From Dryobates pubescens (taxonomy: Eukaryota > Chordata > Aves > Piciformes > Picidae), in assembly GCF_014839835.1 (NCBI RefSeq), contig NC_071623.1, positions 22,134,314-22,198,313 on the forward strand: a stretch of 64,000 nucleotides of DNA, given 5' to 3'. Position numbers and translations under genes: made by a program. Numbering within the stretch: position 1 is the stretch's first letter; the number at the start of each line of letters is the position of its first letter. Shown in pieces: positions 1-33,245 of the stretch. The notes under the pieces are model-generated. The model worked only from the letters and a program-made list of their open reading frames with translations, was not told the DNA's origin and ran no database searches.

Positions 1-15
1 ATCATTTTCTTGAGA

Positions 16-21081
<21,066 letters not shown>

Positions 21082-23040
21082 CTATCAATCCAGTTTGCAT
21101 TACAAAGGTATCTATAAAACATTTGCAGTGTCATGGGATGGAGGCACCATTCACATTTGGTTTAAATACTGACAACAGTGAAGTCACTGAGCATTTTTTC
21201 CACTTGTTTCAGCATAGTCAACATTTCCTCTCTTAAGTATTCAAGCTGAAATAATCTTGTCATGACTAGATCTCATCAAATCCTTTGCACAGCTACACAG
21301 GACAAAGCTGAAATTTTCACACAAATGCTATAGGTAACTTAACAAACAAAAATATTTCAAATTGAACACTTTTGTCAGTTTAGGAACTTTTATGAATGTC
21401 AACAACCTCAGTAATAAATGGCAAAGACAGCTTTCACAACAGGTTTTATACTTTGACACTTGTAAAGAGGGCAACTTCAGCAGAACAGGATGCTCAATGA
21501 AAGGACAACTGCTAATTTCACTAGCACGCTGACATTTAAAGCAGTTCCTCAATAATATTTCTAGGCAAATTAGTTTTGATTTATTACAGAAATATTATCA
21601 TACTCAAAGTAGGGCACATCTGCAGACTTAATTTCTCTGTATCTGCTGAACGTGGATAAATGTCAGCAAGAAAAAACACCCAGAACATGACCTTTAAGAA
21701 AGATGCTAATGGCAGAAACCAGTCCTTACCCAGGAAATAGATGATAAATTAGAGATACTATAAAACAAGAGCTTTGCAAGCAACATGTCAGCAGTCTTTT
21801 CCCCAAAAAATCATAACCACTGGTTTAAGTTCATTACATAGCTTCCAAAGGCAACGAGAAGCTAAATGGTGACACTGAGGTATAATAGTTCAGAAAAGAC
21901 ATTGATAGAACTGTGATAGATCAATAATCATCTTGAAGTTCCTGAGACAGTACTAAGACATCCTAGCCAAATATCAATAAATTTAACTATATAGGCTTTC
22001 ATAATTATTAAATTGTTCAAGTACAATGCAAGTACTTAAAGTAGTCTGTGCCTGGGGACTACAGATCCTTGTGGATTATCTAAGGGGCTGATTTTAAGTT
22101 TTAGGTCTTGTGCTCTAGACATATAAACACAGACCATATGCTCTATCAATTGCCACACTGATTGCCTTGCAAAAGACTTAGTTCTAAGTCTTCATACCAT
22201 GTAATTATAAAATAATTTGCACCTTGTCTTTCCTTTTGCTACTGCTTGACAATTAATTCTGAAGTCACTAGGAAGTTGATGGGAAATCCCAAGCAGAGAG
22301 TTACATCTGCTCTAATAAAGACATCAACATGCTCTCTGCAAAGCTTCATCAGGCACTACAGTCCAATTGTTACCAATACAAAGCAAAGTGGTTTTAAAAG
22401 CAAAATTATTTTTCCCCTTAAATATAATTTCACAATGTATGGAAGCTTTCTAAGACAGAATAAATCAAAGTGTCTGACTGGGAAAATGATGAAACCAAGC
22501 AGTGCCTCCCACCCTGTGGAAAAAAAAAAGGCAGGTTTCCATTTCACATCATAATGAGGACACAAAAGACAGCTTTTGCAAAGCAATTAAAAACCATGAT
22601 GGAGGAAAAGAAAGCTGGTAAGACAGTCCTAGAGGAAGAGCTGTAGGAAGGGACATCTCACTTGAATTGTCTTCCCTTACCGTGTCAGACCCTGCTGTTT
22701 ATCCACACAAAAGGCTGACGAGTTCTCCAGATGGATTTAAGTTCTTCCTTCAGTTCCTGCTTCAAATCCTAACGATTTCTGATTTCCTAAAGCCAAGGAT
22801 TAGGGTGAGAGAGTGAAAGAAGCAGACAGCCCTGCATGCTGTCTTGTTCCCTTTAATCCTCTGTTACACAGAAAGATCTCCAACAGGATCTTCTTAATGT
22901 TGCCCGCCCTCCAAAACAGACCTCCCCATAAACTTCAGCAGCGTGGACCATCCTCCTCTTTCTGTTTTTTCTTTAGCTAACAAGAAAAACAACTCCTCTC
23001 CACCAATCAGTCCTACAATATTGATAGTATTCAACCCTGG

Positions 23041-23130
23041 GGGAGGAAAAAAAAAACCCAAACTAAAACCAAACCAAAACCAAACAAGATAAAACCTAAA
23101 CAGAACTAAACAAAACCAAACAAACCCCCC
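23041..23130. repeat. A/C-rich low-complexity tract
   Basis: Repeated CCAAA/ACCAAAACC-type units, compositionally the complement of the tract at 11.9 kb. No transposon boundaries are seen. Confidence 0.7.
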
Positions 23131-23794
23131 TCAACTACAATGTGGCTTCAAAAAGCTGAGATCATTGTTCATTTTGCATGTCAACAGCAATTTCATATCC
23201 TCTGACAAGCAAAGAATCTCAAAGACAACTAGTAAAAATAAAACAAAGCTTTCCTGCTCTACAGCTAAACACACTACACACAAAAACCTGCACACACACA
23301 CAAACATATATAAAGGTTACAAAGGTTATTGTACTGCCTAGCACACACTTGTGCCCCTCTTAATTACTACCATTTTTACTGTTTGAAGAAATGTAATGAA
23401 AGCAGTGCCAGAGATATGATGTATATAATGTGTTGTTTTATTCCCCACTGGTTCCAGTACCACCCTCTTCAACAGGCAAATCCTTTCATGGCAGTGTCTG
23501 AAATTCTCTGGTGAACGTTGCAGTGCTACCACTCCCTGCTAAAACCAAAATGAATATACACCAACGTAGCACTAAGCAATATCAGTGCATCTTAGAACCA
23601 GGCAGTGAGAAATAAAGCAAATACCTTAATAGAAATGCAAAACATTCTTTTCACACCACTAAAGGAAATCTGCAAAGTTTGTTTAAAACTTCTATGGAAT
23701 TAATGGCTTGTTTACTGCTGAACAGATGTTGTAATCAAAGCTCAAAGCTCTCAGTTTAAGGAGACATGCCTGCCACAACACTCTTAAGCATCAC

Positions 23795-24197
23795 CCTATG
23801 AGGAGAGGCTGAGGGAGCTGGGATTGTTTAGCCTGGAGAAGAGAAGGATCAGGGGTGACCTCATTGCCCTCTACAACTACCTGAAAGGTGGTTGTAGCCA
23901 GGAGGGAGTTGGTCTCTTCTCCCAGGCAGCCAGCACCAGAACAAGAGGACACAGTCTCAAGCTGCATCAGGGGAAGTTTAGGCTCGAGGTGAGGAGAAAG
24001 TTCTTCATTGAGCGAGTCATTCATCATTGGAATGTGCTGCCCAGGGAGGTGGTGGAGTCGCCGTCCCTGGAGGTGTTCAAGGGGAGATTGGACGTGGCAC
24101 TTGGTGCCATGGTCTAGTTGTGAGGTCTGTTGGGACAGGTTGGACTTGATGATCCTTGGGGTCTCTTCCAACCTTAGTTATACTGTGATACTGTGAT
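23795..24197 (+). mobile_element. CR1 LINE 3' fragment, young-looking
   Basis: Carries CCTATGAGGAGAGGCTGAGG at its left end and GATCCTTGGGGTCTCTTCCA near the right end, followed by ACTGTGATACTGTGATC-type terminal repeats. It is close to the copy at 60088-60575, implying recent activity. Confidence 0.88.
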
Positions 24198-25027
24198 CAC
24201 TTACTGAGTATTTGGAGATTGCCTTCCTTAGATTTGCAGTCTCACAGTTCTACATTTTCTACCTGTGACTGAACCACAAACCACCACACAGAAGGAGGAC
24301 TCCTATTTCTTATAAGACAAAGACATTTCTTACTTTTTTTGCAACAGTTATTGGATTTTTTTCTTCTAGTCAGGAGGCTGTGACAATAAAAGTCATAAAC
24401 AGAACTTGAGCAGCCCTGAAACGTCTGTTACATGACTCACCAGAAAAAGACAATTTCAACCTGTATTCATTCCAGCAGGCCAATTTGTATTGCAATTGTT
24501 TGAACAAATTGTGTTCATAGGTGATGACGAGAAGGTGCAGCAGAGAAAGCCAAATATACACAGTAACTTCCAATATAAAAATCTGATTTTTAAAGAATGG
24601 TAATTTGAAAAGAAAGGAAAAAAGTTAGAAAAAAAAAGGAAACTATTACCTAATGAATAAATGTCTCTGATAAGAAGTAAGATAAAATAGCTCTGAAATA
24701 GTGTGTTTCAGTATTTTTGATTCACTGGCAAAGTCATAAAAGGAGGAGCAGACTGGAAGTATAATACTGGAAGCTGTAAAATGAAGCAGATTGCGCCATA
24801 TGGTTATTGCTTCCTTTCAGCTGTGAATGCCGCTGTTTCATGGGCTGGATAGGCAGCATTCTCAATAATACCTCATCAAATACCATTAATAAAAAAAAAC
24901 AGAGTATTTTTTTTGTTTGCTTGTTTGGTTTTAATAATAAATGCTAATGTTCAAGAGAGTAAGAAGTTGTTACTCATCCTTCCATCTGCTTGGGTGTTAG
25001 TTCGTACCCTGCACTGGTAGGCTGCAT

Positions 25028-25500
25028 GTTGTATATTCTGTTCAGTTTTGGGCCCCTCACCACAGGAAGGACTTCACAGTGCTGGAGCATGTCCAGAAGA
25101 GGGCAACAAAGCTGGTGATAGTTCTGGAGAGCAAGTCTTATGAAGAACAGCTGAGGAAACTTGGATTGTTCAATCCAAAGAAATGAAGGCTCAGGGAAGA
25201 CCTTACTGTTCTCTACAACTGCCTGAAAGGAGGTTGTAGAGAGGTGGGGGTTGGTCTATTCAAACAGGTAACAAGTGATAGAACAAGAGGAAGTGGCCTC
25301 AAGTGAGCAAGAGAAGGTTGGATTGGCTATTGGAATGAATTTCTTCACTGGAAATCTTACCAGGTATTAGAGTGGCCTGGCCCAGGCAGGTGGTGGAGTT
25401 CCCATGCCTGGAGGTATTTAAGAATCGTGTAGATACAGTGCTTAGGGATACAAGGACTCAACAGTATTAAGACTAATGATTAGATTCAATGTTCATAAAA
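25028..25500 (+). mobile_element. CR1 LINE fragment, diverged
   Basis: Contains the CR1 segment TTCAGTTTTGGGCCCCTCAC, then GGAGCATGTCCAGAAGAGGG and the TCTACAACTGCCTGAAAGGA block, in the expected order. Similarity fades toward the 3' end. Confidence 0.8.
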
Positions 25501-25645
25501 ATTACAGAATGCTAGGGGTTGGAAGGGACTGCAGAGATTGAGTCTGACTCTCTGCAAAGCAGGGCCACCCAAGGCAGGTCACACAGGAATGCATCCAGGT
25601 GAGTTTTGCATGATCTTAAAAGTCCTTTCCAATCCAGGCAATTGT
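25501..25645 (-). mobile_element. CR1 LINE 3' end, antisense, short
   Basis: Starts with the reverse complement of a CR1 tail (ACAGAATGCTAGGGGTTGGA) and continues with GGGCCACCCAAGGCAGGTCA. It abuts the preceding CR1 in opposite orientation, so the two are separate insertions. Confidence 0.7.
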
Positions 25646-26104
25646 GTGATCTGTGCATCTGGGTCTTCCTTTCCTGCCTGAGGATAAGAACCATTTCTTG
25701 ACTTGGTGTTTCTTTACCTAAAGTCCCCTGAAGGGAATACCAAGCCAGCCATCGGATGCCTCCCACAGGGGCCATAGAAAAGCTCAGGTGTTACCTGCCC
25801 GGCAACAATGCAGCAGAGCCCAGGCACTCTGGGTCATGACAGGTCTGGCACAGCCTTTTTGGTTGAGCCCAGCGAATGCCAGCTAAGCTCTGCTCACAGT
25901 GCAGGATTGTGAAAACCTTGTTATGGGCAAGCATGAGAGCAACGAGAAAGACCAAGCCTTTGTCGGGGTAGGCACTGCAGGGGAAGCTGTTTCGCAGGCT
26001 AGTGAAGAGGCAGGACTACTAAAAGACAGAACTCACCCAGGAGAACGAAGACTGAGCAGCAGTTAAGGTCTACCTGTACAAGTACACATGTAACCTCAAC
26101 AGAA

Positions 26105-26830
26105 ACTTCCCCGGCGCTTTGCAAGGCGCCCCCGACCCCAGGCGCCCCGCCGGCCCTTCCCCCGCCGCACTGCGCACGCGCGCCGGCCACGCGCGCCTCC
26201 TGCCTCCCACAGCGCGGCGACGCGCCCGCGGCTGCCTCAGGCCGAGGCGCGCGACTGCGGCAGGCCGTGGGCTCCCTCCGCTGGTGAGCGGCGCGGGGGC
26301 GGGCCGCCTGCCTCGTCCATACAGGCGCTTCCTCTCCGTCGCCCCTCCCGCCCTTAGGACAGGGCGTCTGTCCTTGAACGGAGGATAAAAGCAGCCGTCC
26401 CTCCTCTTTCTTCTCTTGATCTGTTACTGCTGCTGCACGTCTGGGCCTGTGCTTGTCGCACCCACGGACCTGCGCCGCTGTGCGAGAGAGGGAAGGGAGG
26501 GCGGCGACGGGGACCAGGTGAGGCGGGGGCCCTGGGCAGTGGGACTCTGGGCTGAAGAGTGCGTATCCCGCTGCGGGGAGCCCTTCCCGCCCTGTATAAG
26601 AGCTTGAGAAGTGGAGGGGTGCCGAGTGGCCGGCTTCAGGTGTGCCTGTAATCGCTCCCGTTAGTCCTCACGGCGCAAGCACGTTTCTGGTGGGTAACCG
26701 GAGCGCTCGCGTGGGGTTGGCGGCTGGGGGCAGCCACTGGGGCTCTGGCGGAGCTGCGCGGCAGAGGGGCGGGACGCGCCGATTGATGCCGCAGCCCTCC
26801 TTGGCCTTGAGGGAGGAGGAGCTCCGTCTT
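26105..26830. promoter_or_regulatory. CpG-island promoter region between the GART-like gene and DNAJC28
   Basis: GC and CpG content rise abruptly from about 26105 to 26830 within AT-rich flanks. On the plus strand a TATA-like GATAAAAG lies at 26384-26391. A pyrimidine-rich start-like tract follows at about 26398-26420, at the usual spacing. A good splice donor, CCAG|GTGAGG, follows after 26517, so 26405-26517 is a plausible first exon of DNAJC28. The island separates two divergent genes and may serve both, but initiation on the minus side is inference. Confidence 0.7.
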
Positions 26831-28277
26831 CTCTCCCTGTACCTATGCCCACTGGGAAGAGCTGAGAACTGAATTCGCACGGGCCGGGAATCAAAATCCG
26901 CTCAGCCGGCAGCTGTCGGTGCTGTACATACAGAAGACAAACATAAAGAGTTTGATGCGGTTTTAAAAGAGTATATTAAAACCAAGTCTCTAGAGTTAAG
27001 AAAAAAATGTTCTTCTGATCAGTGTGCTGAAGTTTTAAAGTGTATTCACTGATTTTTTTAACTAGTAATGTGGGTTTTTATGTCCACGTGGAATTACATT
27101 CTTATCTTTGCCAGTCACCTAGAAGGAAAGATATCCCTAATGTATATATAAACTTAAAAATATATTAATAAGGTCCTATATAATAACCATAACCTGATTA
27201 CTTAGTACTTGGATAAAAATCACCTGGAAAACATTTGGGATTGATCCAATCTTTTATCTATCCCCGAGTGCATCTCTTATCTCTTATCAGATGGGTCAGT
27301 GCAGAACAGCTGTATGTTACATGCAGAGTGTATGAACAGTGTTTACTTGTTAAACATAACCTAAATTTAACCAGTTTTTTTGTTTGGAAAGGAGGTCAGT
27401 GAAGGATACAGTCTAGTCCCCGATGCATTCGCAAAGGGAGACTCTAGCACTATGTATGTGGCATTTGCCTTAGGATTTTCATTAATAAAGAGAAGTTAGC
27501 TGATGCATAAATTGTGCATGCAGTTTGTATTACATTTTTCTACTTTTGATTTTACTTCACAAATTAGTTATGTTATCAATTGCTAAAGGTGTTCATTTTG
27601 CTGTCCCAAAATAGTTCAGAAGCACAGAGATTTCTGACAGAATGAAATACTACCTGCTATTGATCTGTTCTGAGTTCCAGATTTGTAACCTGACCTGGCA
27701 CAAATGGAGGAGATTGGCCACTACGATGGGAGAGTCCTGCTGGGACACAAGAGTTAATAAAAATGGATCTGTAAGCTGAATGCTACTTCAGTTGTTTTCA
27801 GTGAAATACTGAAAGGGTACTATAATGAAATACTTTGAGAATGGACCAGGTAGTTGATCTTGAGGCACTGATGTATGTGAATAGAAAACTTGGTTGATGA
27901 CTGAACGTAGGTGTAGAGAGGAAAAGAGAGGGATTTCTTTTGGTGAAGGTACTGCTCGACATAAAGCCTATTTCCAGTTTAGATTGCACTAAGTTTGCAG
28001 AAAGACCTTTTGGGAATTCTGCAGTGCAAACCTGACACAAACCAAATGTATGCCACCGTTGCTATACCAGGAGAAAACTATACTGTGAATTAATTTTAAT
28101 TTATATTGTACTACTACTCCAGTAGTAAGGAGAAATGCAGATTTCTCTTTAGTCTGTAAAAGAGAATAAAAACTGCATACTGTTCTGAAATTTTGTAGGG
28201 ATTTCTATATAACTTGAGTCCTGTAAGTTGTTTCAAAAAGCAAATTTAACATAGTTTTTATAAAAATGTGTTTATAG
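26518..28277 (+). other. Probable first intron of DNAJC28
   Basis: This lies between the donor after 26517 and the acceptor at 28276-28277. Its first 300 bases belong to the CpG island; the remainder is unique AT-rich sequence. No repeat, RNA gene or conserved-looking reading frame was recognised. Open frames at 26642-26872 and their antisense partners follow from CpG richness. Confidence 0.55.
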
Positions 28278-28330
28278 GTCACTGTTTATAATGTAGCAGA
28301 ACCTGAAGAAATATAAAGTGGCTTTGTGTT

Positions 28331-29449
28331 ATGCTGACTAACATCACAGGGCATCGGTTAGTGACACGTCAAACAATGATTCCAAGGATCCTGACGCTCT
28401 TTCCCCACATTTGTGGCAACAGAATGTTGTCAGGTTATAAACCTAAAAGCAGCATCAAGGACTCTTACAAAATTCTTGAGCTTGAGGAAGGATGTTCCCT
28501 TGATGATATCAGAAACTCCTATCGAAGCCTTGCCAAAAAGTACCATCCAGACAGCAGTGCTGCCACAGCTGATACTGCGGCATTTATTAAGGTGGAAGAA
28601 GCATACAGAGTTGTGCTCGATGATGTGGCGACCAAAACGAAATCAAGTGAGAATAATGAAGAGGAGGAAGATCTGTTCAAAACAAAATCGCCACAGCATA
28701 GACACTACTTGAGTTTTGAAGGCGTTGGTATTGGAACCCCAAGCCAAAGAGAAAAGCAATACATGCAGTTTCGAGTGGATCGTGCCACTGAGCAAGTGTT
28801 GGAGTACCGGAAGCAGAGACTTGAGAGCCAGTATGCTGGGAGCGACCTGATGAAAGCCAAAGATGTGAGGGAGAGCAAAAAGATGAAAATAACTCAGGCA
28901 GTTGAACGGTTGGTTGAGGACCTCATCCAAGAATCAATGGCAAAAGGAGACTTTGACAACCTCAGGGGCAAAGGAAAGCCTTTGCAGAAATTTTCTGATT
29001 GTCCCTATATTGACCCTATGACTCACAACTTGAACAGGATCCTGATAGACAACGGATACCAGCCAGAGTGGATCCTGATGCAGAAAGAAATACGGGAGAC
29101 TATTGAGCGGTTAAGGAAGAATATAGTGGCATCTCAGAGTAAGCTTGGAGGGCCGATGACACCACATAGGCAGAAGCAGTGGAATCGTATTTGTGAGCAA
29201 TTTAGAGAAGATATCAGGAAATTAAATAAGCGAGTTGACAGCTTCAATCTAGTTGTTCCTCTTCTGAGCAGACAAATGACGCACTTCAGCGCAGACAAAG
29301 AAATTGTTCGAGCACAAAAGACTTACGAAGCTTTGATGGAAAACAGAGAGGCTTCTAACTCAGACACAAAGGAAAATGAAGTGGAAAATGTTAAAAAGTT
29401 TGGATGGAAGTCTTCTCTGTTTAAGTGGTTAAACCTTACAGAGAAGTAA
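28331..29449 (+). CDS. DNAJC28: DnaJ homolog subfamily C member 28
   Basis: A 372-residue protein from one coding exon. The human protein is slightly longer, about 388 residues, and is also essentially single-exon. The N-terminus is basic and poor in acids, resembling a mitochondrial targeting sequence. A J-domain follows at residues ~44-100 with the HPD motif (KKYHPDSS), needed to stimulate Hsp70 ATPase. Residues ~190-260 ([41 protein letters not shown]) are the DUF1992 domain typical of DNAJC28. A 5' untranslated exon is probable at 26405-26517, with an acceptor at 28276-28277 (TTTATAG). The first ATG of the exon opens this frame. Human DNAJC28 has been linked to Golgi tethering factors; the targeting here cannot be settled from sequence. 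Confidence 0.97.
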   Translation: MLTNITGHRLVTRQTMIPRILTLFPHICGNRMLSGYKPKSSIKDSYKILELEEGCSLDDIRNSYRSLAKKYHPDSSAATADTAAFIKVEEAYRVVLDDVATKTKSSENNEEEEDLFKTKSPQHRHYLSFEGVGIGTPSQREKQYMQFRVDRATEQVLEYRKQRLESQYAGSDLMKAKDVRESKKMKITQAVERLVEDLIQESMAKGDFDNLRGKGKPLQKFSDCPYIDPMTHNLNRILIDNGYQPEWILMQKEIRETIERLRKNIVASQSKLGGPMTPHRQKQWNRICEQFREDIRKLNKRVDSFNLVVPLLSRQMTHFSADKEIVRAQKTYEALMENREASNSDTKENEVENVKKFGWKSSLFKWLNLTEK

Positions 29450-29720
29450 AGATAATACTAATTCACCTCTCTTGTCAAGATTTTCAATGCACTTTATTAA
29501 TAGAAACTTGTAGCACTACAGAAATTTCAGTCACACTGAAAATGCCAAATCCAGCTGTGCACTGTTACACCTGTTACAAGTAATTGGATTGTCTGATGTG
29601 CATTTGCAGGTGCTTGATTTATTTGTGAATGTTGTTGAAGAACAAATAAATTCAGTTATGCTCTTGCACGTCATTTTGCTTCTGCTGAAATCAGAATAAA
29701 AGCTTGACCTTAGCAGAGAG
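29450..29720 (+). terminator. DNAJC28: DNAJC28 3'UTR with poly(A) signals
   Basis: After the TAA stop, consensus AATAAA hexamers lie at 29645-29650 and 29695-29700. The first or second would give a 3'UTR of about 220-270 bases. Confidence 0.75.
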
Positions 29721-31021
29721 TATGATCACTTTTGCCCTCTGTTATCTTTTCAAAAGGTGAAATTGGGGCACAGGAAGGACAACGTGGAAGCTGTGCTGTG
29801 TTGGTTTGACCTTTATCCTTTTTTGAGTAAATGCTTACAGTTGACTAATGAATTTTTAAAAAATACATTCATGTCTTCAAGGTTAAAATAGATGAGAATG
29901 GAGGAACCACAACTGTACTTTCTGTGGAAATCCATTTTTGTATCTGGTGTTTAATTGAGAAGGAGCCTCAGAAAGCATCCAAGCAAATAAGTAAGACTGG
30001 CCAAAACTGCGCCCTGGTTATAGGGCTTTTTGAAGGCAAAAAGAGGAGGCAATATTAATTTTTTAAAGTAGCTGCACCATTTAGATATTTTAGAATAGTG
30101 GCATGAGGGAACTTAGTGTGAATTATTGCTGTACTAGCAAAGTAAAGGCTATGGCTTGGAGAGTAGGAGAATCGCAGTGACACCAAAGCTTGATTCGTCT
30201 TTGGTAACCTTCAGTTCCCCATGCAATCTGATTTCCTTAGAGGATTTTGCCTTTGAAGAAAGTGTCACTGAATAGAGATCAGTATCTGTGTGGGTCCCGT
30301 TCCTCACTCATGCTGCTGTGACTCAGACTCACTGTCTCTACCTGTCTGGGAGATGTGCTGCATCCAGCCAGTCTGTAGGAAGGTGTCCCACAGGCTCTGG
30401 GTATGCCAGGGAGGGTCAATTTCCAATCTTAAGAATTTCAGAAATTAAAGCTAGATGATGCTCACAACCAACCTTGCCAGATGCCCTGGCACCAGCAGAG
30501 TCTCTGTTAATGAATCTGGGTTTGGGCAGGTAACAATGTGTGTGCTCGTTTGGGTCTTTGTGCTCTTGCTTATCTAGATGAAGTCTTAATATGTGAGCAG
30601 AGTGTTACATTTGTTAGTAGAATGGATTAATTGAAGCATCTTTTGTCAGAGGGTGTCATCTAGTAATATTGGATATAATGCATTTATTGGTAAACACTGC
30701 AGGTGTTTCTAGCCTTTGTGTTACAGCAAGTAAGCAATAATGACAGTGTTTGTGTCATGGTTTAGAAAATAAGATAGTTTCAGCTTCCTTTAACATACCT
30801 TTTTTTGATTTTTTTAAAATTTTTTTTTTTTAGGAATTAAGGTGGCAAAAGTAAAAATCATGGCCTTATGTGCAGACTGATGTACTGATCCTAGTCATGC
30901 CACTAGGATGCTTGTGATGTGACATGCTCTAGTATTAGCTGTTAGATCTCTGCTATTAGATCTTTTCTGATGAGATTCAGTTAAGAGAAAGAGATATGCT
31001 AGTGGTGCATGGAGCAGACAG

Positions 31022-31530
31022 TGAATCATAGAATCAATAAGATTGGAAAAGACCTCAGAGATCATCAAGTCCAACCTGTCACCACAGACCTCATGACTAC
31101 AAAACCATGGCACCAAGTGCCATGTCCAATCCCCTCTTAAACACCTCCAGGGACAGTGACTCCACCACCTCCCTGGGCAGCCCATTCCAATGGCGAACAA
31201 CTCTCTCTGTGAAGAACTTTCTCCTCACCTTGAGCCTAAACTTCCCCTGGTGCAGCTTGAGACTGTGTCCTCTTGTTCTGGTGCTGGTTGCCTGGGAGAA
31301 GAGACAACTCCCTCCTGGCTACAACCACCTTTCAGGTAGTTGTAGACAGCAATAAGGTCTCCCCTGAGCCTCCTCTTCTCCAGGCTAAGCAGCCCCAGTT
31401 CCCTCAGCCTCTCCTCGTAGGGCTTGTGCTCCAGGCCTCTCCCCAGCCTTGTTGCCCTTCTCTGGACACGTTCAAGAGTCTCAATGTCCTTCTTAAATTG
31501 AGGGGCCCAGAACTGGACACATACTCTTCA
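31022..31530 (-). mobile_element. CR1 LINE 3' fragment, antisense, young-looking
   Basis: Begins ATCATAGAATCAATAAGATT, then GATCATCAAGTCCAACCTGT, CACCTCCCTGGGCAGCCCAT, and runs to CTCTGGACACGTTCAAGAGT. This is the reverse complement of the copies at 23.8 and 60.1 kb, with few differences. It lies between DNAJC28 and TMEM50B. Confidence 0.9.
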
Positions 31531-33221
31531 GTGGTTCTCTGAGTTTGCAAAGCTGGTAAAAATTAATGGGTGTCTTGCAGGTACAGGTATGAAGTACTGT
31601 ATACAGTGGTGAAGTAGGAAGAAAATGTGCATGTGATCTGCCTTGATCTGCCATTTGCAAAGCTCTAGTCCAAATGCTCAGGAAAATTGAGTTACATGGC
31701 TCTCTTCTGTTTCTAGGAACTTGGAAAGAGTTTGGATTACCATCCTTTGCTTTGTGATATGGATAGGATTCTTTGAAATCATGGGTTAGACCAGGTGATA
31801 GCAGAAGGCTTTGACCTCATAACCTCCATACTCATTTTAGCAGCTGTGCATGTGAATGTTTATTTTAATAGCTTACTTAGGTAGTCTTGCTTTTAATGAA
31901 AACTCTAAATTCAACATACTTTTGTGGAAGTCCTTTGACACAGCAGTCTTGAAAAGATCAGATTTTGATTTTCTCAGTGATATACAGGAATTGGATCAGA
32001 AATGCTGTTTAAGCTAACCCCATGACAAATCTAAAAAGAGTTAATTGCAAATCAAATTCGTTGCACAAGAGTAAATAGAAACCAGATTGCAATAAATACA
32101 TCCATGATGGAATCCAGTTTGGCTCCCAAGATAAGTGTCAGCAGTTTAAATATTTAAACATATATTTAAATATTTAAAGTTGCCATAACAGATGAGTCAG
32201 CATAAGGAGTGATTTTTATGTTCCTTTTAAAATTGCTTGATTTTAAATGAACCTGACTCTCAGTGCTTCAAATCAGCCTCACACTGCCTGTGATGAAAAA
32301 CTGCCAGAAACAAAAATCCACTTCAGTGTTTATGGCAGTGATGATGAGAAAAATAATTTACATTTCTTTTCCCCAGGTGTGTGGAGGAGTGTATTTTTGC
32401 AGAGATCATCTTTATCTTCTTGTTGTTGCTGCTCTGAGCTCACAAAGTCTTAAGAGCAGTATTTAATCAGTACATTTAGAACAAGTGAAACCAAGAGCTG
32501 CATACAAATTAGAAAAGCCCTGGGGAGAACGGCCGTCAGAAGTAATTTTTCTGGCAGCAGACTTAATTGGAATTTGATAATGGCTACCTGATTCCAGCTA
32601 CAAATGTGTTGCTTATTCCCATAACTCCTTGTGTGTTGGTTGAATTACCTTGCAGCTTGTGGCTTGAAAGGCTTGTCTAAGTGACATCTTAATAGGAAGA
32701 CAAAATATTGTATTATTAGGATACATTAACTGAGGTATCAGCTTTTCTCAAGGTGAGGAGTATGTTTCTTGCCCAATAAACTGATGGCTCTTTCAGGTGC
32801 TATTAGCAAACTGTACAATTATATGTGTTAGTGCTTTCCAATAAAAGTAAGACATATAGCTGTAGGCTGGCTGAAATAGTGTCTCAGGCTGTCCTGTGAA
32901 CCAAAGAGTTTCTATATAACCTGTAACTGTTGAAACCTGCTGAAACTTTGCTGTTTCTGAGCAGGCTGTTCTGTTTCAGGATGCACACGGAGTTACAGAG
33001 AACAGTGTTGACAAAGGAAGGGAAACGACAAGACATGCTCTAGGAGATGAAAGGCAGCTGGTTAACCCATATTCTCAGCAGGAAAAGTGCCACTTTGAGG
33101 GACAAGAGAGTATGTGGTGTCTCCCTTGAAGATATTTCCCTACCAGTTGTGTTTCCCTGGATGTGGCTACCATGTGGTTTACCTTCACACTGCTGAGATT
33201 AGCTGTCAAAACAGAAAGGGG

Positions 33222-33245
33222 GGTGTGTGTGTGTGTGTGGTGGTG
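33222..33245. repeat. Short GT dinucleotide repeat
   Basis: About nine GT units following a G run, within a G-rich stretch. Confidence 0.85.

Noticed and set aside
28413-28930. 99- and 95-codon frames around 28.4-28.9 kb
   Set aside because: They are out-of-frame or antisense shadows of DNAJC28.
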